64,000 nucleotides of DNA, taken from positions 1 through 64,000 of the forward strand of contig NZ_LYPA01000070.1 of NCBI RefSeq assembly GCF_001675045.1, given 5' to 3'. Both the position numbers and the translations under genes were made by a program. Under the pieces are notes generated by a model. That model was given only the letters and a program-made list of their open reading frames with translations, was not told where the DNA came from and made no database searches. Shown here piece after piece: positions 15,526-24,861 of this stretch (positions are counted from its first letter, which is position 1; each line of letters begins with the position of its first letter). This DNA is from Paenibacillus oryzae (lineage in GTDB: Bacteria > Bacillota > Bacilli > Paenibacillales > Paenibacillaceae).

Positions 15526-17967
15526 ATGCGGGGCCTATTAACAGAAATGAAAAATATCCGATTTGCAATTTCTGCTTTGGAGGAATCCTCCATTGTAGTT
15601 ATTTTGGATAATAACGGATTTTTCATTGATGCAAATTCTAATTTTTTCCTAACATCCAAATTAAAACGTAATGATATAATCGGACAGCCGTTTTATCTCC
15701 CGCACTCCCGTGGGAATACGGAGTCCGTTTTTCATCATATTTGCAACGAGATTAAAGACGGCAAAGTCTGGAGGGGCGAGACTAGGCATTCTGCTGGCGA
15801 TGGCGGTGAGTATTGGCTTCGCAGCACAGTTATTCCGGTTGGAGATAGTACTGAAGACCCCGGCCGGCTGGTCGTGGTTTCTACTGAAATTACAAACAGC
15901 AAGGCGGCTGAAATGGCAAGCTCCAGACAGATACAGGAGATGCAGTATATCCGCAAGGCGTTGGACGAGTCCTCCATTGTTGCCATTACGGACCAGCGGG
16001 GCATTATAACATCGGTGAACCGCAAATTTTGTGAAATTTCCCAATACAGTCCTGATGAATTAATCGGCGGGACGCATCGCAAGATTAGTTCCAGCTTCCA
16101 TTCCAAAGCCTTTTTCAAGGAGATGTGGCGAACCATCCGAAGCGGGCGGATCTGGCGAGGCGAGGTCAAAAACCGGGCAAAGGATGGCAGCGATTATTGG
16201 ATGCATACAACGATAGTACCCTTTATGAATGAGTCGGGAAAGCCCTATCAGTTTATTTCAATCCGTACAGACATTACGCAACGCGTGCAAGCGGAGACAG
16301 CCTTAACCGATGCCTTGAGGAATGATTTTCGCCGAACGGTTCAACACATGCAAAATGGCGTGTTCAAAATGGTGTCTACAAGAGCAGGCGAGCTTCAGTT
16401 TGTTTTTTGCGAAGGAAAGCTTGCGAGGCAGCTTAATTTGACGACGGAGCAGGTTTACGGGAAACGGCCTCATGATTTATTCGACATTGAAACCGCAGAT
16501 AAATTGACCGCTCATTGTCATCGCGCGTTCGCCGGCGAATCGGTTAATGTCGAAATTGAAAACGATGAGGCTTTTTATTATTGTTCACTGTCGCCCATTA
16601 TTGAAGGCGGGAGAGTTGTGGAAGTAGTTGGCTCCATGGTGGACATAACCGAGAGGAAAAAGGCAGAGGAGCAGATACGTTATCTGGCGCATTACGATTC
16701 CTTGACGAATTTGCCAAACCGGACCTTGTTCTACCAGGAGCTGTCGGAGGTTCTGCAGAAGGCCAAGGTGGACAAGGAACGAATCGGCATCATGTTTGTA
16801 GATCTGGATCGCTTTAAAAATATTAACGATACCTTCGGACATTCAACCGGAGATGCGTTGCTGCAGGCAGTCGCCCGCCGCTTGGCGTCTTGCCTGCGCC
16901 CCGGAGATTCCGTCTCCAGACTGGGGGGCGATGAATTCGCCATCTTTATGCCGGGCATCAATCGCAGAGGCGTGGCAAATATCGCTCACGAAATTATAGT
17001 AAAGGTTTCGGAATCCGTCATGCTTGGCCATCTGGAGGCGTACATAACGCCAAGCATCGGCATATGCATGTACCCCGATGACGGCAGCGACGTAGAATCG
17101 CTGCTGAAAAGCGCCGATGCGGCAATGTATCTGGCCAAGGACAAGGGGAAAAGCAATTTTCAATTTTATACAAAAGGCTTGAGCTATTCCGTCGCCTACA
17201 AGGTCAAGCTGGAAAGCGATTTGCGTAAGGCGTTGGAGCAGGAGCAATTTACTCTGCATTACCAGCCGCAAATGAATATATTAACCGGACAGCTTGTCGG
17301 AATGGAGGCTTTGATCCGCTGGCAGCATCCCGAGCTTGGCACGATCAGCCCCGAACAATTTATTCCTATCGCGGAGGAAACGGGATTGATTGTCCGCATT
17401 GGGGAATGGGTGTTTCAAACGGCTTGCCGTCAAGCTATGGAGTGGCAGAGGGCCGGACACAGCGACTTGTCGATGGCGGTTAACCTATCGCTTCGCCAAT
17501 TCATGCAGAGCAATCTGGTGCAAATGCTCACCGATATTTTGCAATCGACTGGGCTTTCGGCCAAGCATCTGCAGCTTGAAATATCGGAAAGCATGGCGAT
17601 GGATGCCAATCATACTTTGCGGACGCTGAACGGCATTAAGGGATTAGGCGTTAATGTCAGTATGGACGACTTTGGAACAGGCTACAGCTCGCTAAGCTAC
17701 CTGAGCCAGTTCCCGATCGACAAGCTCAAGATTGACCAGTCCTTTCTCAGCAACGGCAGCCCGCGCAACAAAGCCATTGTGAAAACCATTATTGACATGG
17801 CCAATAATCTGGAAATCGCTGTTATGGCTGAAGGTGTGGAGTCGCAAAGCCATGTTGATTTTTTGAAGGGCTTGACCTGTCATGAAGCGCAAGGTTATTA
17901 CTTCAGCGAACCTCTGGCCACGGTGGAGGCCGAGGCGTTTATCCAGCGTTACAAAAAAGTAATGTAA
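15526..17967 (+). CDS. PAS-PAS-PAS-GGDEF-EAL cyclic-di-GMP signalling protein
   Basis: 813 residues from ATG 15526, which has GAGGTGG 6 bases upstream; TTG 15502 is also in frame. Three PAS sensor domains (about 10-125, 130-260, 265-375) lead to a GGDEF domain (RLGGDEF, GGDEF at 467-471) and an EAL domain (EAL at 594-596; later DDFGTGYSSLSYL and AEGVES). The inhibitory-site motif RPGD stands five residues before GGDEF. Both catalytic signatures are intact, so it could make and break c-di-GMP. No membrane segment is visible; it is probably cytosolic, with the PAS domains sensing redox or a small ligand. Confidence 0.9.
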   Translation: MRGLLTEMKNIRFAISALEESSIVVILDNNGFFIDANSNFFLTSKLKRNDIIGQPFYLPHSRGNTESVFHHICNEIKDGKVWRGETRHSAGDGGEYWLRSTVIPVGDSTEDPGRLVVVSTEITNSKAAEMASSRQIQEMQYIRKALDESSIVAITDQRGIITSVNRKFCEISQYSPDELIGGTHRKISSSFHSKAFFKEMWRTIRSGRIWRGEVKNRAKDGSDYWMHTTIVPFMNESGKPYQFISIRTDITQRVQAETALTDALRNDFRRTVQHMQNGVFKMVSTRAGELQFVFCEGKLARQLNLTTEQVYGKRPHDLFDIETADKLTAHCHRAFAGESVNVEIENDEAFYYCSLSPIIEGGRVVEVVGSMVDITERKKAEEQIRYLAHYDSLTNLPNRTLFYQELSEVLQKAKVDKERIGIMFVDLDRFKNINDTFGHSTGDALLQAVARRLASCLRPGDSVSRLGGDEFAIFMPGINRRGVANIAHEIIVKVSESVMLGHLEAYITPSIGICMYPDDGSDVESLLKSADAAMYLAKDKGKSNFQFYTKGLSYSVAYKVKLESDLRKALEQEQFTLHYQPQMNILTGQLVGMEALIRWQHPELGTISPEQFIPIAEETGLIVRIGEWVFQTACRQAMEWQRAGHSDLSMAVNLSLRQFMQSNLVQMLTDILQSTGLSAKHLQLEISESMAMDANHTLRTLNGIKGLGVNVSMDDFGTGYSSLSYLSQFPIDKLKIDQSFLSNGSPRNKAIVKTIIDMANNLEIAVMAEGVESQSHVDFLKGLTCHEAQGYYFSEPLATVEAEAFIQRYKKVM

Positions 17968-17975
17968 GCTCCAAT

Positions 17976-18010
17976 GTCCCGAGGCTTTGATGATGCCTTG
18001 GGACTTTTGT
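17976..18010 (+). terminator. Terminator after the GGDEF-EAL gene
   Basis: GTCCCGAGGC (17976-17985) pairs with GCCTTGGGAC (17995-18004), followed by TTTTG. Confidence 0.75.
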
Positions 18011-18084
18011 ATATGGGGGGCGTTTTGCATTACAATTAGTAGGGTCAGGCTATGTCTTCATGAAAGGGAACAGGGGGAGCGGAT

Positions 18085-18873
18085 TTGAACAAAAAAAGTG
18101 TAAATATCGTCATTATGCTGTCGGCTGCGGCATGTCTACTTTGTCTGACGGGATTGGGCTGGCTGCTATGGGGACAAGCTCGCGGAGTGGGTGAGGCACT
18201 CCAGCCTGCCACGTCTGCTGAAGGCGCTGCAAAAACAGAGGGATTGTCCATCGTTGCGCTTGGAGACTCATTAACCAGAGGGACCGGGGATAGCGAAGGC
18301 AAGGGATATGTCGGTTATTTGGGAGATTGGCTCAAGTCCCGCTACCCGGAGCTGACAGTCAGCAACTTAGGCGTTAAAGGGTACACGGCGCCGCAGCTCG
18401 CAGAGCTGCTTGAACAGCCCGAAGTACGGAGACAGATTGGCGGAGCGGATTATATATTGCTTACTATCGGAGGCAATGATTTATTTCAGGGCGGGCAAGC
18501 CTTGCTTCAGCTGGAGGAAGGCATTGAAGCTGGCTCAGGTGAAGGCTTTATCTCCAGCTTAAAGGGCATTTTGAAGGAGATTCGGTCACTTAATGCCGAA
18601 GGGGAAATTATGCTGATGGGATTGTACAATCCGTTTCAGGATTTTGGCGAAAGCAATCTGGCCTCCAGTGTTGTGATGTCCTGGAACCAGAAGGTATGGG
18701 AGACCGCTTCGGCATATTCCGGCATCATTGTTGTGCCGACCTTTGATTTATTTCAGCAGCATGGTTCCGATTATTTGTTCAGCGATGGTTTTCATCCCAA
18801 TGACAAGGGCTATCAGGCGATTGCAAAGCGTTACTTGTCGTTGATGGTGCCGGAAGGGGGACTGGCGTCATGA
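18085..18873 (+). CDS. SGNH/GDSL-family hydrolase, exported
   Basis: 262 residues. An N-terminal hydrophobic segment (about 7-30) acts as signal or anchor. SGNH blocks are present: ALGDSLTRG (nucleophile Ser, about residue 60), the Gly of NLGVKGYT, GGNDLF, and DGFHPNDKGY with the Asp/His pair. Members are lipases, esterases or acyl hydrolases acting outside the membrane. TTG 18085 is the start behind AGGGGGAG. Its stop overlaps the start of the ABC ATPase gene by 4 bases, so it belongs to that three-gene operon. Confidence 0.85.
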   Translation: MNKKSVNIVIMLSAAACLLCLTGLGWLLWGQARGVGEALQPATSAEGAAKTEGLSIVALGDSLTRGTGDSEGKGYVGYLGDWLKSRYPELTVSNLGVKGYTAPQLAELLEQPEVRRQIGGADYILLTIGGNDLFQGGQALLQLEEGIEAGSGEGFISSLKGILKEIRSLNAEGEIMLMGLYNPFQDFGESNLASSVVMSWNQKVWETASAYSGIIVVPTFDLFQQHGSDYLFSDGFHPNDKGYQAIAKRYLSLMVPEGGLAS

Positions 18874-19784
18874 GCGCAGAGGTAACCTTGAAAATATCAG
18901 GCCTTAAAAAAACGATCCGGGGCAAGTCTATTATTAAAGGATTGGATCTGGAGCTGAAAGAAGGAGAAGTGTTTGGTTTTTTGGGTCCAAACGGTTCGGG
19001 AAAAACAACGACGATCAGGATGCTGGTCGGCTTGATCAAACCAACCTCCGGCGTTATCGAAATTTGCGGCCGTAATGTTGCGACGGAGTTTGCCCAGGCG
19101 ATGAAGCATATCGGCTGCATTGTGGAAAATCCGGAAATGTATCCTTATTTGAGCGGCTGGGATAATTTGCGCTATTTCGCCGCGATGCTTCCCGATGTGG
19201 ATGAAAAGCGGATTGCAAAGGTTGTTGATATGGTCGCTATGCAAGAGCGTATCCACGACAAGGTCAGTACCTATTCTTTAGGCATGCGGCAGCGTCTCGG
19301 CATCGCGCAGGCGTTGCTTGGCAGCCCGAAAGTGCTCATATTGGACGAGCCCACCAATGGTCTTGATCCGCTGGGCATACGGGAAATGCGGGCCTTTATC
19401 CGGCAATTGGCGGAGCAGGAGGGACTGACTGTTTTTGTATCCAGCCATCTCCTGCATGAAATTCAATTGATGTGCGATCGGGTAGCCATCATTTCCCGAG
19501 GCGAAATCGTGCAGGTCGATACGGTCTACGGCTTGCTTTCCCGGCAGGAGCGTTTGATTTGGAGATTAACGCCGCATGAAGCGGGCAAAGCGATTTTGCA
19601 AGAAAACACAACTATTCTTGCGGAGGGCGAAGGCACAATTACGACAGCGTACCTTGAAAATGAAATTGGAGAGTGGAACAAACGTCTGGTTGAGGGCGGC
19701 ATCAGCGTTCTGGAAATGAATCGCAGATTGCCTGCGCTGGAAGACCTGTTTCTGGAATTGACGGGCGGTGGTCACGATGTATAG
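18870..19784 (+). CDS. ABC-2 type exporter ATP-binding protein
   Basis: 304 residues. Walker A GPNGSGKTTT (about 38-47), signature SLGMRQRLGIAQALLG, Walker B LILDEPTNGLDP and the switch His in SSHLLHE. The fold of the first 220 residues is that of CcmA/BcrA-type exporter ATPases; the tail is an accessory domain. It energises the permease encoded next and overlaps both neighbours (ATGA at the start, 8 bases at the end). Confidence 0.9.
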   Translation: MSAEVTLKISGLKKTIRGKSIIKGLDLELKEGEVFGFLGPNGSGKTTTIRMLVGLIKPTSGVIEICGRNVATEFAQAMKHIGCIVENPEMYPYLSGWDNLRYFAAMLPDVDEKRIAKVVDMVAMQERIHDKVSTYSLGMRQRLGIAQALLGSPKVLILDEPTNGLDPLGIREMRAFIRQLAEQEGLTVFVSSHLLHEIQLMCDRVAIISRGEIVQVDTVYGLLSRQERLIWRLTPHEAGKAILQENTTILAEGEGTITTAYLENEIGEWNKRLVEGGISVLEMNRRLPALEDLFLELTGGGHDV

Positions 19785-20748
19785 TTTGATCTCCAATGAA
19801 ATGACCAAGCTGATCGGCCGCCGCAAATTTATAATGGTAGGTCTGATCATTGCCGTCCTGCTGTGCCTGTTTGCTTATGCGCAAACGAAGCAATCGGAAA
19901 GCATTCGGGAGAGGATTGGCACAAGCGACTGGCGTCAGGAGCTCCAGCAGCAAATTATTGATGGACAAAACCGGTTGAGCAATGCCGGCCCATGGCGGGA
20001 GCAACTGCAAATCAGGCTGCAGCAGATGCAATATTATCTGGATCATGACATTAATCCGTCGCAGCCGGGAGCGCCTACCTTTATCCGGGGGTTCCTGGAA
20101 AATTCGACAGAGCTTTTCCTTCCGCTTCTGATCATGATGGTGGCAGCGGATATGGTCTCCTCCGAAAGAAGTTTGGGAACGATCAAGCTGCTGCTGACCC
20201 GGCCGGTCAGCCGATTCCGCGTGCTGCTCAGCAAATATTTGACGCTGGTGCTGTCCGTATCCATGATTATGCTCATTTATGGCTTTTTGACGTTTGCAAT
20301 ATCCGCCATAATGTTTGGCAACGACGGATGGACGGCGCCTGTTCTGACTGGCTTTTCCTCTCAAGGCGGAGAGCTTGATATCAGCGCGGTGCGCCTTATT
20401 CCGCAATGGCAATACATTCTTCATGAATTTGGGCTTGCCTGGTACGTATCGCTAGTAATAGGCACGCTTTCGTTTATGCTGTCGGTGCTCATCCGAAGCA
20501 CGGCCGCAGGCATGGGGGTTATGATTGCTTGCCTGATTTCGGGCGCCATTCTGAGCAATATGGTGTCCTCATGGGAATCGGCCAAATATTTGTTTATGGT
20601 CAATCTGGGCGTTATCGGTTATCTGGAGGGCTCCTCTCCTCCGGTGGAGGGAATGACCTTATCCTTTTCATTGCTTGTTTTGCTGGTTTGGGCGATTGCA
20701 GGACTTATTACAGCCTTTGCCGTATTTATGAAAAAGGATGTGTATTAA
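19777..20748 (+). CDS. ABC-2 type exporter permease
   Basis: 323 residues, six predicted membrane helices. A large external loop with a Gln-rich helix (about 40-90) follows the first helix, and the conserved DMVSSERSLGTIKLLLTRPVSR cytosolic segment lies near residue 125-145. ATG 19777 overlaps the ATPase stop (ATGTATAG) and is a better start than the in-frame GTG 19768. Together with the ATPase it forms an exporter of unknown substrate (peptide, antibiotic or lipid); the SGNH hydrolase may act on the same substrate. Confidence 0.85.
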   Translation: MYSLISNEMTKLIGRRKFIMVGLIIAVLLCLFAYAQTKQSESIRERIGTSDWRQELQQQIIDGQNRLSNAGPWREQLQIRLQQMQYYLDHDINPSQPGAPTFIRGFLENSTELFLPLLIMMVAADMVSSERSLGTIKLLLTRPVSRFRVLLSKYLTLVLSVSMIMLIYGFLTFAISAIMFGNDGWTAPVLTGFSSQGGELDISAVRLIPQWQYILHEFGLAWYVSLVIGTLSFMLSVLIRSTAAGMGVMIACLISGAILSNMVSSWESAKYLFMVNLGVIGYLEGSSPPVEGMTLSFSLLVLLVWAIAGLITAFAVFMKKDVY

Positions 20749-20769
20749 GTAGTCGAAATAGATAACTTT

Positions 20770-20816
20770 AGCCCCTGCGGCATCTCTTGCGAGATATTGC
20801 AGGGGCTTGTTTTTTG
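20770..20816 (+). terminator. Terminator of the SGNH-exporter operon
   Basis: AGCCCCTGC (20770-20778) pairs with GCAGGGGCT (20799-20807), enclosing a second small hairpin (ATCTC/GAGAT), followed by TGTTTTTTG. Confidence 0.9.
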
Positions 20817-20845
20817 TGCGGCTGGAAACAAATTTGGAGTAACCG

Positions 20846-20889
20846 TTTACTAAAACCGGATTTCAGTATATGATTGAGAATGATAATCA
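20846..20889 (+). promoter_or_regulatory. Promoter with a Fur box
   Basis: -35 TTTACT (20846-20851) and -10 TATGAT (20869-20874) are 17 bases apart. Directly after comes TGAGAAT-G-ATAATCA (20875-20889), which agrees with the Bacillus 7-1-7 Fur box TGATAATnATTATCA at 12 of 14 positions. The box covers the transcription start, the classic repressor position, so the ABC exporter downstream should be induced by iron limitation. Confidence 0.75.
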
Positions 20890-20917
20890 TAACTATTTTG
20901 GTGGAGGGAGCTTTACG

Positions 20918-22651
20918 TTGAATATTTTATACCGCTTTTATGCCTACTATCGTCCCTACAAGGGGCTGTTTCTGCTGGATTTTGGCAGTGCTATACTGGC
21001 AGCGCTGCTGGAGCTGATGTTTCCGCTGGCACTGAATTTCGTTATCGACGATTTTTTGCCGGATAAGCAGTGGAATTGGATTTTGTATGCCTGTCTGGCT
21101 TTGCTGGGCATTTATGTACTCAGTTCTTTTCTGCATTATGTGGTTACCTATTACGGTCACATGCTTGGCATCAATATTGAAACCGATATGCGCAAAAAGC
21201 TTTTTGACCGCATACAGAAGCTGTCATTCCGCTTTTTTGACAATAATAAGACGGGGCATCTGGTATCCAGAATGACCAATGACGTGATGGACATGGGCGA
21301 GGTTGCGCATCACGCTCCCGAGGATTTGTTTATTGCAATTATGACCTTGCTGGGAACCTTTGGCATCATGCTCAGCATCAACTGGAAGCTGGCGGTGCTG
21401 ACGTTTATTATCGTACCGATCATGATTTGGGTCTCGCTTTATTTTTCACGCAAAATGAATGCGGCCTTCTCCAAAATGTTCAGCGATATCGCAGACTATA
21501 ATGCCCGCGTCGAAAATAATGTAAGCGGCATGCGCGTTGTTCAAGCTTTCGCCAACGAGGATCATGAAATCCAGCGTTTTGCCGAAAATAACGAGCGTTT
21601 CCGCACAACAAAGCTGATCACCTACAAGGTAATGGCCTGGCATTCGTCCATCAGCTTTATTATGACTAAATTTGTTTCGCTGTTCGTTATTGTTTGCGGC
21701 TCGTGGTTTGTTTTGAGAGGAGATATGAGCTATGGCGGCTTTGTTGCTTTCGTCATGCTGTCCAACGTATTTTTTGGCCCCATCAGAACGATTAATTCCA
21801 TGATTGAAACGATTCCCAAGGGCTTGGCCGGCTTCAAGCGTTATCTGGAGCTGCTGGATATGGAGCCGGATGTGCAGGAGGACAAAAATGCAGTAAAAGC
21901 AGGGCCGTTCAAGGGCAACATTCAATACCGCAATGTCAGCTTTGGGTATGAAGAGGACAAAAGCATTCTGAGTGGTCTAAACCTGACCATTTCCGCAGGT
22001 CAAACCGTTGCGTTGGTTGGCCCGTCCGGCGGCGGTAAATCAACGATTTGCAGCTTGCTGCCGCGCTTCTATGATCCCGTTGAGGGGCAAATTACAATTG
22101 ACGGCATGGATGTGCGGCACATGACGCTGCGCAGCTTGCGCGAGCAAATCGGCATTGTACAGCAGGATGTATTCCTGTTTGATGGCACAATACGAGAAAA
22201 TATTGAATATGGCAAGCTTGGCTCTACGGAAAGCGAGATTTGGGAGGCGGCGGAACGGGCTCAGCTCGGCGATTTGATTCGTTCCATGCCGGAAGGGCTC
22301 GACACCTTGATCGGCGAACGCGGCGTTAAGCTGTCGGGAGGTCAGAAGCAGCGCTTGTCTATCGCCCGTATTTTCTTGAAAAACCCGCCTATACTCATTT
22401 TGGATGAAGCTACCTCGGCTCTGGATACGGAAACCGAAGCCGCTATTCAGCTTGCGCTTGCCGAATTGTCCAAAGGCAGAACAACGCTGGTTATTGCGCA
22501 CCGCCTCGCGACGATTCGCAATGCTGACCGCATTCTCGTCATTTCGGATCAAAGCGTGGCGGAGGAAGGCACGCATGACAGCTTGCTCCAGAAAAATGGC
22601 ATATACAGCAGATTGCATGATGGACCTGGACCTGTTGTTGCAGGCGTATAA
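20918..22651 (+). CDS. Fur-controlled ABC exporter with fused membrane and ATPase domains (YwjA-like)
   Basis: 577 residues from TTG 20918, which has GGAGGGA 8 bases upstream; the in-frame ATG at 20870 lies inside the promoter and is rejected. Six membrane helices in the first about 315 residues form a type 1 exporter domain, followed by an ATPase with GPSGGGKST, LSGGQKQRLSIARIFL and LILDEATSALD. It works as a homodimer or heterodimer in the membrane. The half-transporter size and the Fur box resemble B. subtilis YwjA, which I recall as a Fur-regulon member; the substrate is unknown (drug, lipid or siderophore related). Confidence 0.85.
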   Translation: MNILYRFYAYYRPYKGLFLLDFGSAILAALLELMFPLALNFVIDDFLPDKQWNWILYACLALLGIYVLSSFLHYVVTYYGHMLGINIETDMRKKLFDRIQKLSFRFFDNNKTGHLVSRMTNDVMDMGEVAHHAPEDLFIAIMTLLGTFGIMLSINWKLAVLTFIIVPIMIWVSLYFSRKMNAAFSKMFSDIADYNARVENNVSGMRVVQAFANEDHEIQRFAENNERFRTTKLITYKVMAWHSSISFIMTKFVSLFVIVCGSWFVLRGDMSYGGFVAFVMLSNVFFGPIRTINSMIETIPKGLAGFKRYLELLDMEPDVQEDKNAVKAGPFKGNIQYRNVSFGYEEDKSILSGLNLTISAGQTVALVGPSGGGKSTICSLLPRFYDPVEGQITIDGMDVRHMTLRSLREQIGIVQQDVFLFDGTIRENIEYGKLGSTESEIWEAAERAQLGDLIRSMPEGLDTLIGERGVKLSGGQKQRLSIARIFLKNPPILILDEATSALDTETEAAIQLALAELSKGRTTLVIAHRLATIRNADRILVISDQSVAEEGTHDSLLQKNGIYSRLHDGPGPVVAGV

Positions 22652-22683
22652 AAGCTTTTGCTTTATTGGCATTGTAATAGCCG

Positions 22684-22711
22684 TTTACAATATGGGGAAT
22701 ATTCTGATAAT
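22684..22711 (+). promoter_or_regulatory. Promoter of the T-box glnS unit
   Basis: -35 TTTACA (22684-22689) and -10 GATAAT (22706-22711), spacing 16. Transcription would start near 22718, directly before the T-box stem I. Confidence 0.7.
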
Positions 22712-22717
22712 ATAGAG

Positions 22718-23001
22718 TGCATATTGAAACGCGATGATGAGAAGAGTAAGGCGGAATGTTTTTGAACAGAGAGCTCCGGATGCTGAAAAGGAGTCAAAAG
22801 CCGCTGCCTGAAGCAAGCCTCTGAGCAGCGTGCCGGAACCGCAAGCGCGGGGGTGGCATGCCGGGAGCTCCCGATACAGAGCCAGTACAGGCTTAGCAGC
22901 AAATGCCGTACTTGATGAGATCAATATGGCGACATATTGGTAAAGCCGGGGTGGCACCACGAAACTCGTCCCCAAGACTACGGTCTTGGGGGCGGGTTTT
23001 T
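22718..23001 (+). ncRNA. T-box riboswitch leader of glnS
   Basis: About 280 bases. Seen in order: a stem I opening with GATGATGAGAAGAGTA (22733-22748) and AGAGAG (22770-22775), a candidate Gln specifier CAA at 22814-22816 after GAAG, the T-box GGGGTGGCACCACG (22948-22961) and an intrinsic terminator CCCCAAGAC-TACG-GTCTTGGGG (22970-22991) with a T run. Uncharged tRNA pairing to the specifier and to the T-box bulge would favour the antiterminator and allow glnS transcription. The element class is clear; the specifier assignment is inferred from position. Confidence 0.9.
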
Positions 23002-23036
23002 TTGTGCGTCGTATTTTACTTTTGGGAGGAGAAGCA

Positions 23037-24740
23037 ATGACTGTGAACAAAGAAGCCGATATCGAGGCAAGCAATGATCATTTTATTTACAAGCTGATTA
23101 AAGATGAGCTCCAAAACAATCCTTTTGAACGAAGTATGTGTACCAGATTTCCGCCAGAGCCCAATGGTTATTTGCATATCGGAAGCGCTTATGCCATCCA
23201 TACCAACTATGCTATCGCCCGGCAGTTTGACGGAAGGTTTCATTTGCGGCTGGACGATACCAACCCGCTGAAGGAGGATATGGAGTACGTCAACGCCATT
23301 ATCGAGGATATCAAATGGCTTGGTTATGATCCTGTCGAGCATATCTATTTTGGCTCGGACTATTCCGCTGACATATACGGGGCCGCTGTAGACTTAATCA
23401 AAAAGGGCAAGGCTTATGTATGTGATTTGACCCCCGAGGAAATGGCCGAATATCGCGGAACTTTAACCTCGCCAGGGAAGAACAGCCCTTATAGAGACCG
23501 GACTCCGGATGAAAATCTGGCGCTTTTTGAAGCGATGAAGCAAGGAAGGTTTCCTGGCGGAGCCAAAGTTCTGCGGGCGAAAATAGATATGGCCTCGCCA
23601 AACCCCATTATGCGAGATCCGGTCATTTATCGGATTATTCATGCTTCGCATTATCGAACAGGGAATGAATGGTGTATATATCCGATGTATGATTTTGCCC
23701 ATCCGATCCAGGATGCCATTGAAGGGATTACGTATTCGTTATGCTCCATTGAGTTTAAAAGCCACCGGCCGCTATATGAATGGGTGTTGTCGGAGCTGGC
23801 CTGTCCGCAACCGCCGAGACAGAGGGAATTTGGGCGTCTGAATATTACGGGAGTTATCACAAGCAAGCGTTTTTTGAGGCCGATGGTGGAGGAGGGACAT
23901 GTTGACGGGTGGGATGATCCAAGGCTTCCGACGCTCAGAGGCTTGAGGAGAAGAGGCTTTACGCCGGAGAGCATTATCGGGTTCATTGAAGCGGTTGGCA
24001 ACATTCGAACGGAAAGCACGGTAGATATTTCGCTTCTGGATCATTGTCTCAGACAGAACCTGAAAGACAAAACGTCAAGCATAATGGCCGTATTAAACCC
24101 GCTGAAGGTTATCATCACCAATTACCCCGAGGGGCAGGAGGAATGGCTGACCGTCGAAAATAATAGCGAAAACGATAGCATGGGAAGCAGGGAGGTTCCT
24201 TTTTCAAAAACGCTTTTTATTGAAAGGGACGATTTTATGGAGCATCCGGTTAAAGGCTTTCATCGGCTGGCGCCGGGAAGCGAGGTCAGGCTTAAAGGCG
24301 CTTATTTTATCAGGTGCGAGGAAATCGTGAAGGACCCGGCTACAGGCGAGGTGACGGAGCTGCGCTGCACCTATGATCCGCTTACGAAAAGCGGCACGGG
24401 CTTTAACGCCCGCAAGGTGAAGGGTACGATTCATTGGGTTTCGGGCAGCCATGCCATCAACGCTGAGGTGAGGCTTTTTGACAAGCTGCTGCTTGAGGAA
24501 CCGGGAGCCGCAGCGGACGGCGAAGAGTGGAGAAGCAGAATAAATCCGGCTTCGAAAACCATCATCCGTGATGTATTAATTGAGCCTTATGCAAAGGGGA
24601 CGGCTCCGGGCCAAAGCTTTCAGTTTATTCGCCATGGCTACTTTTGCGTCGATTTAAAGAACAGCACTATTGAAAACCCGGTTTATAACCGGATTGTGCC
24701 ATTGAAGGATAGCTGGGGGAAAAAGGCGAATGTGCAATAG
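23037..24740 (+). CDS. glnS: Glutaminyl-tRNA synthetase
   Basis: 567 residues from ATG 23037 (GGGAGGAG upstream); the longer open frame reaches back into the terminator and is not used. Class I synthetase with the HIGH-type motif PPEPNGYLHIGSA (about 37-49), the KMSKS-equivalent ITSKRFLRPMV and a C-terminal anticodon-binding beta-barrel region (about 340-560). It charges tRNA-Gln with glutamine directly. Most Bacilli instead make Gln-tRNA by the GatCAB route, so a dedicated GlnRS is notable. It is controlled by the T-box just upstream and stands alone in its transcription unit. Confidence 0.93.
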   Translation: MTVNKEADIEASNDHFIYKLIKDELQNNPFERSMCTRFPPEPNGYLHIGSAYAIHTNYAIARQFDGRFHLRLDDTNPLKEDMEYVNAIIEDIKWLGYDPVEHIYFGSDYSADIYGAAVDLIKKGKAYVCDLTPEEMAEYRGTLTSPGKNSPYRDRTPDENLALFEAMKQGRFPGGAKVLRAKIDMASPNPIMRDPVIYRIIHASHYRTGNEWCIYPMYDFAHPIQDAIEGITYSLCSIEFKSHRPLYEWVLSELACPQPPRQREFGRLNITGVITSKRFLRPMVEEGHVDGWDDPRLPTLRGLRRRGFTPESIIGFIEAVGNIRTESTVDISLLDHCLRQNLKDKTSSIMAVLNPLKVIITNYPEGQEEWLTVENNSENDSMGSREVPFSKTLFIERDDFMEHPVKGFHRLAPGSEVRLKGAYFIRCEEIVKDPATGEVTELRCTYDPLTKSGTGFNARKVKGTIHWVSGSHAINAEVRLFDKLLLEEPGAAADGEEWRSRINPASKTIIRDVLIEPYAKGTAPGQSFQFIRHGYFCVDLKNSTIENPVYNRIVPLKDSWGKKANVQ

Positions 24741-24767
24741 CTGCGAAAAATGGCGTTTATAAAGCCA

Positions 24768-24858
24768 GTAAAAAACCGGACTTCGAAATCGGAAAGTCTT
24801 TGGCCTTGTGCGACTCCTATCGCTGATAGCCAAGCGCTGATTTCTTAATCCGGTTTTA
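24768..24858. terminator. Possible convergent terminator region
   Basis: AAAAACCGGA (24770-24779) and TCCGGTTTTA (24849-24858) are inverted; an inner GACTT/AAGTC hairpin lies at 24780-24799. It could end both glnS and the minus-strand Rpn gene. Without a long T tract this is weak. Confidence 0.4.
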
Positions 24859-24861
24859 TGT

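Noticed and set aside
15276..15659. 127-codon minus-strand frame over the MITE-like element
   Set aside because: It crosses the element and the start of the GGDEF-EAL gene, has no ribosome site, and follows the repeat by chance.
20870..20917. N-terminal extension of the Fur-controlled exporter
   Set aside because: The extension would be translated from the -10 and Fur box; the ribosome site points to TTG 20918.
22986..23036. N-terminal extension of glnS
   Set aside because: It is translated from the 3' half of the T-box terminator; ATG 23037 has a proper ribosome site.
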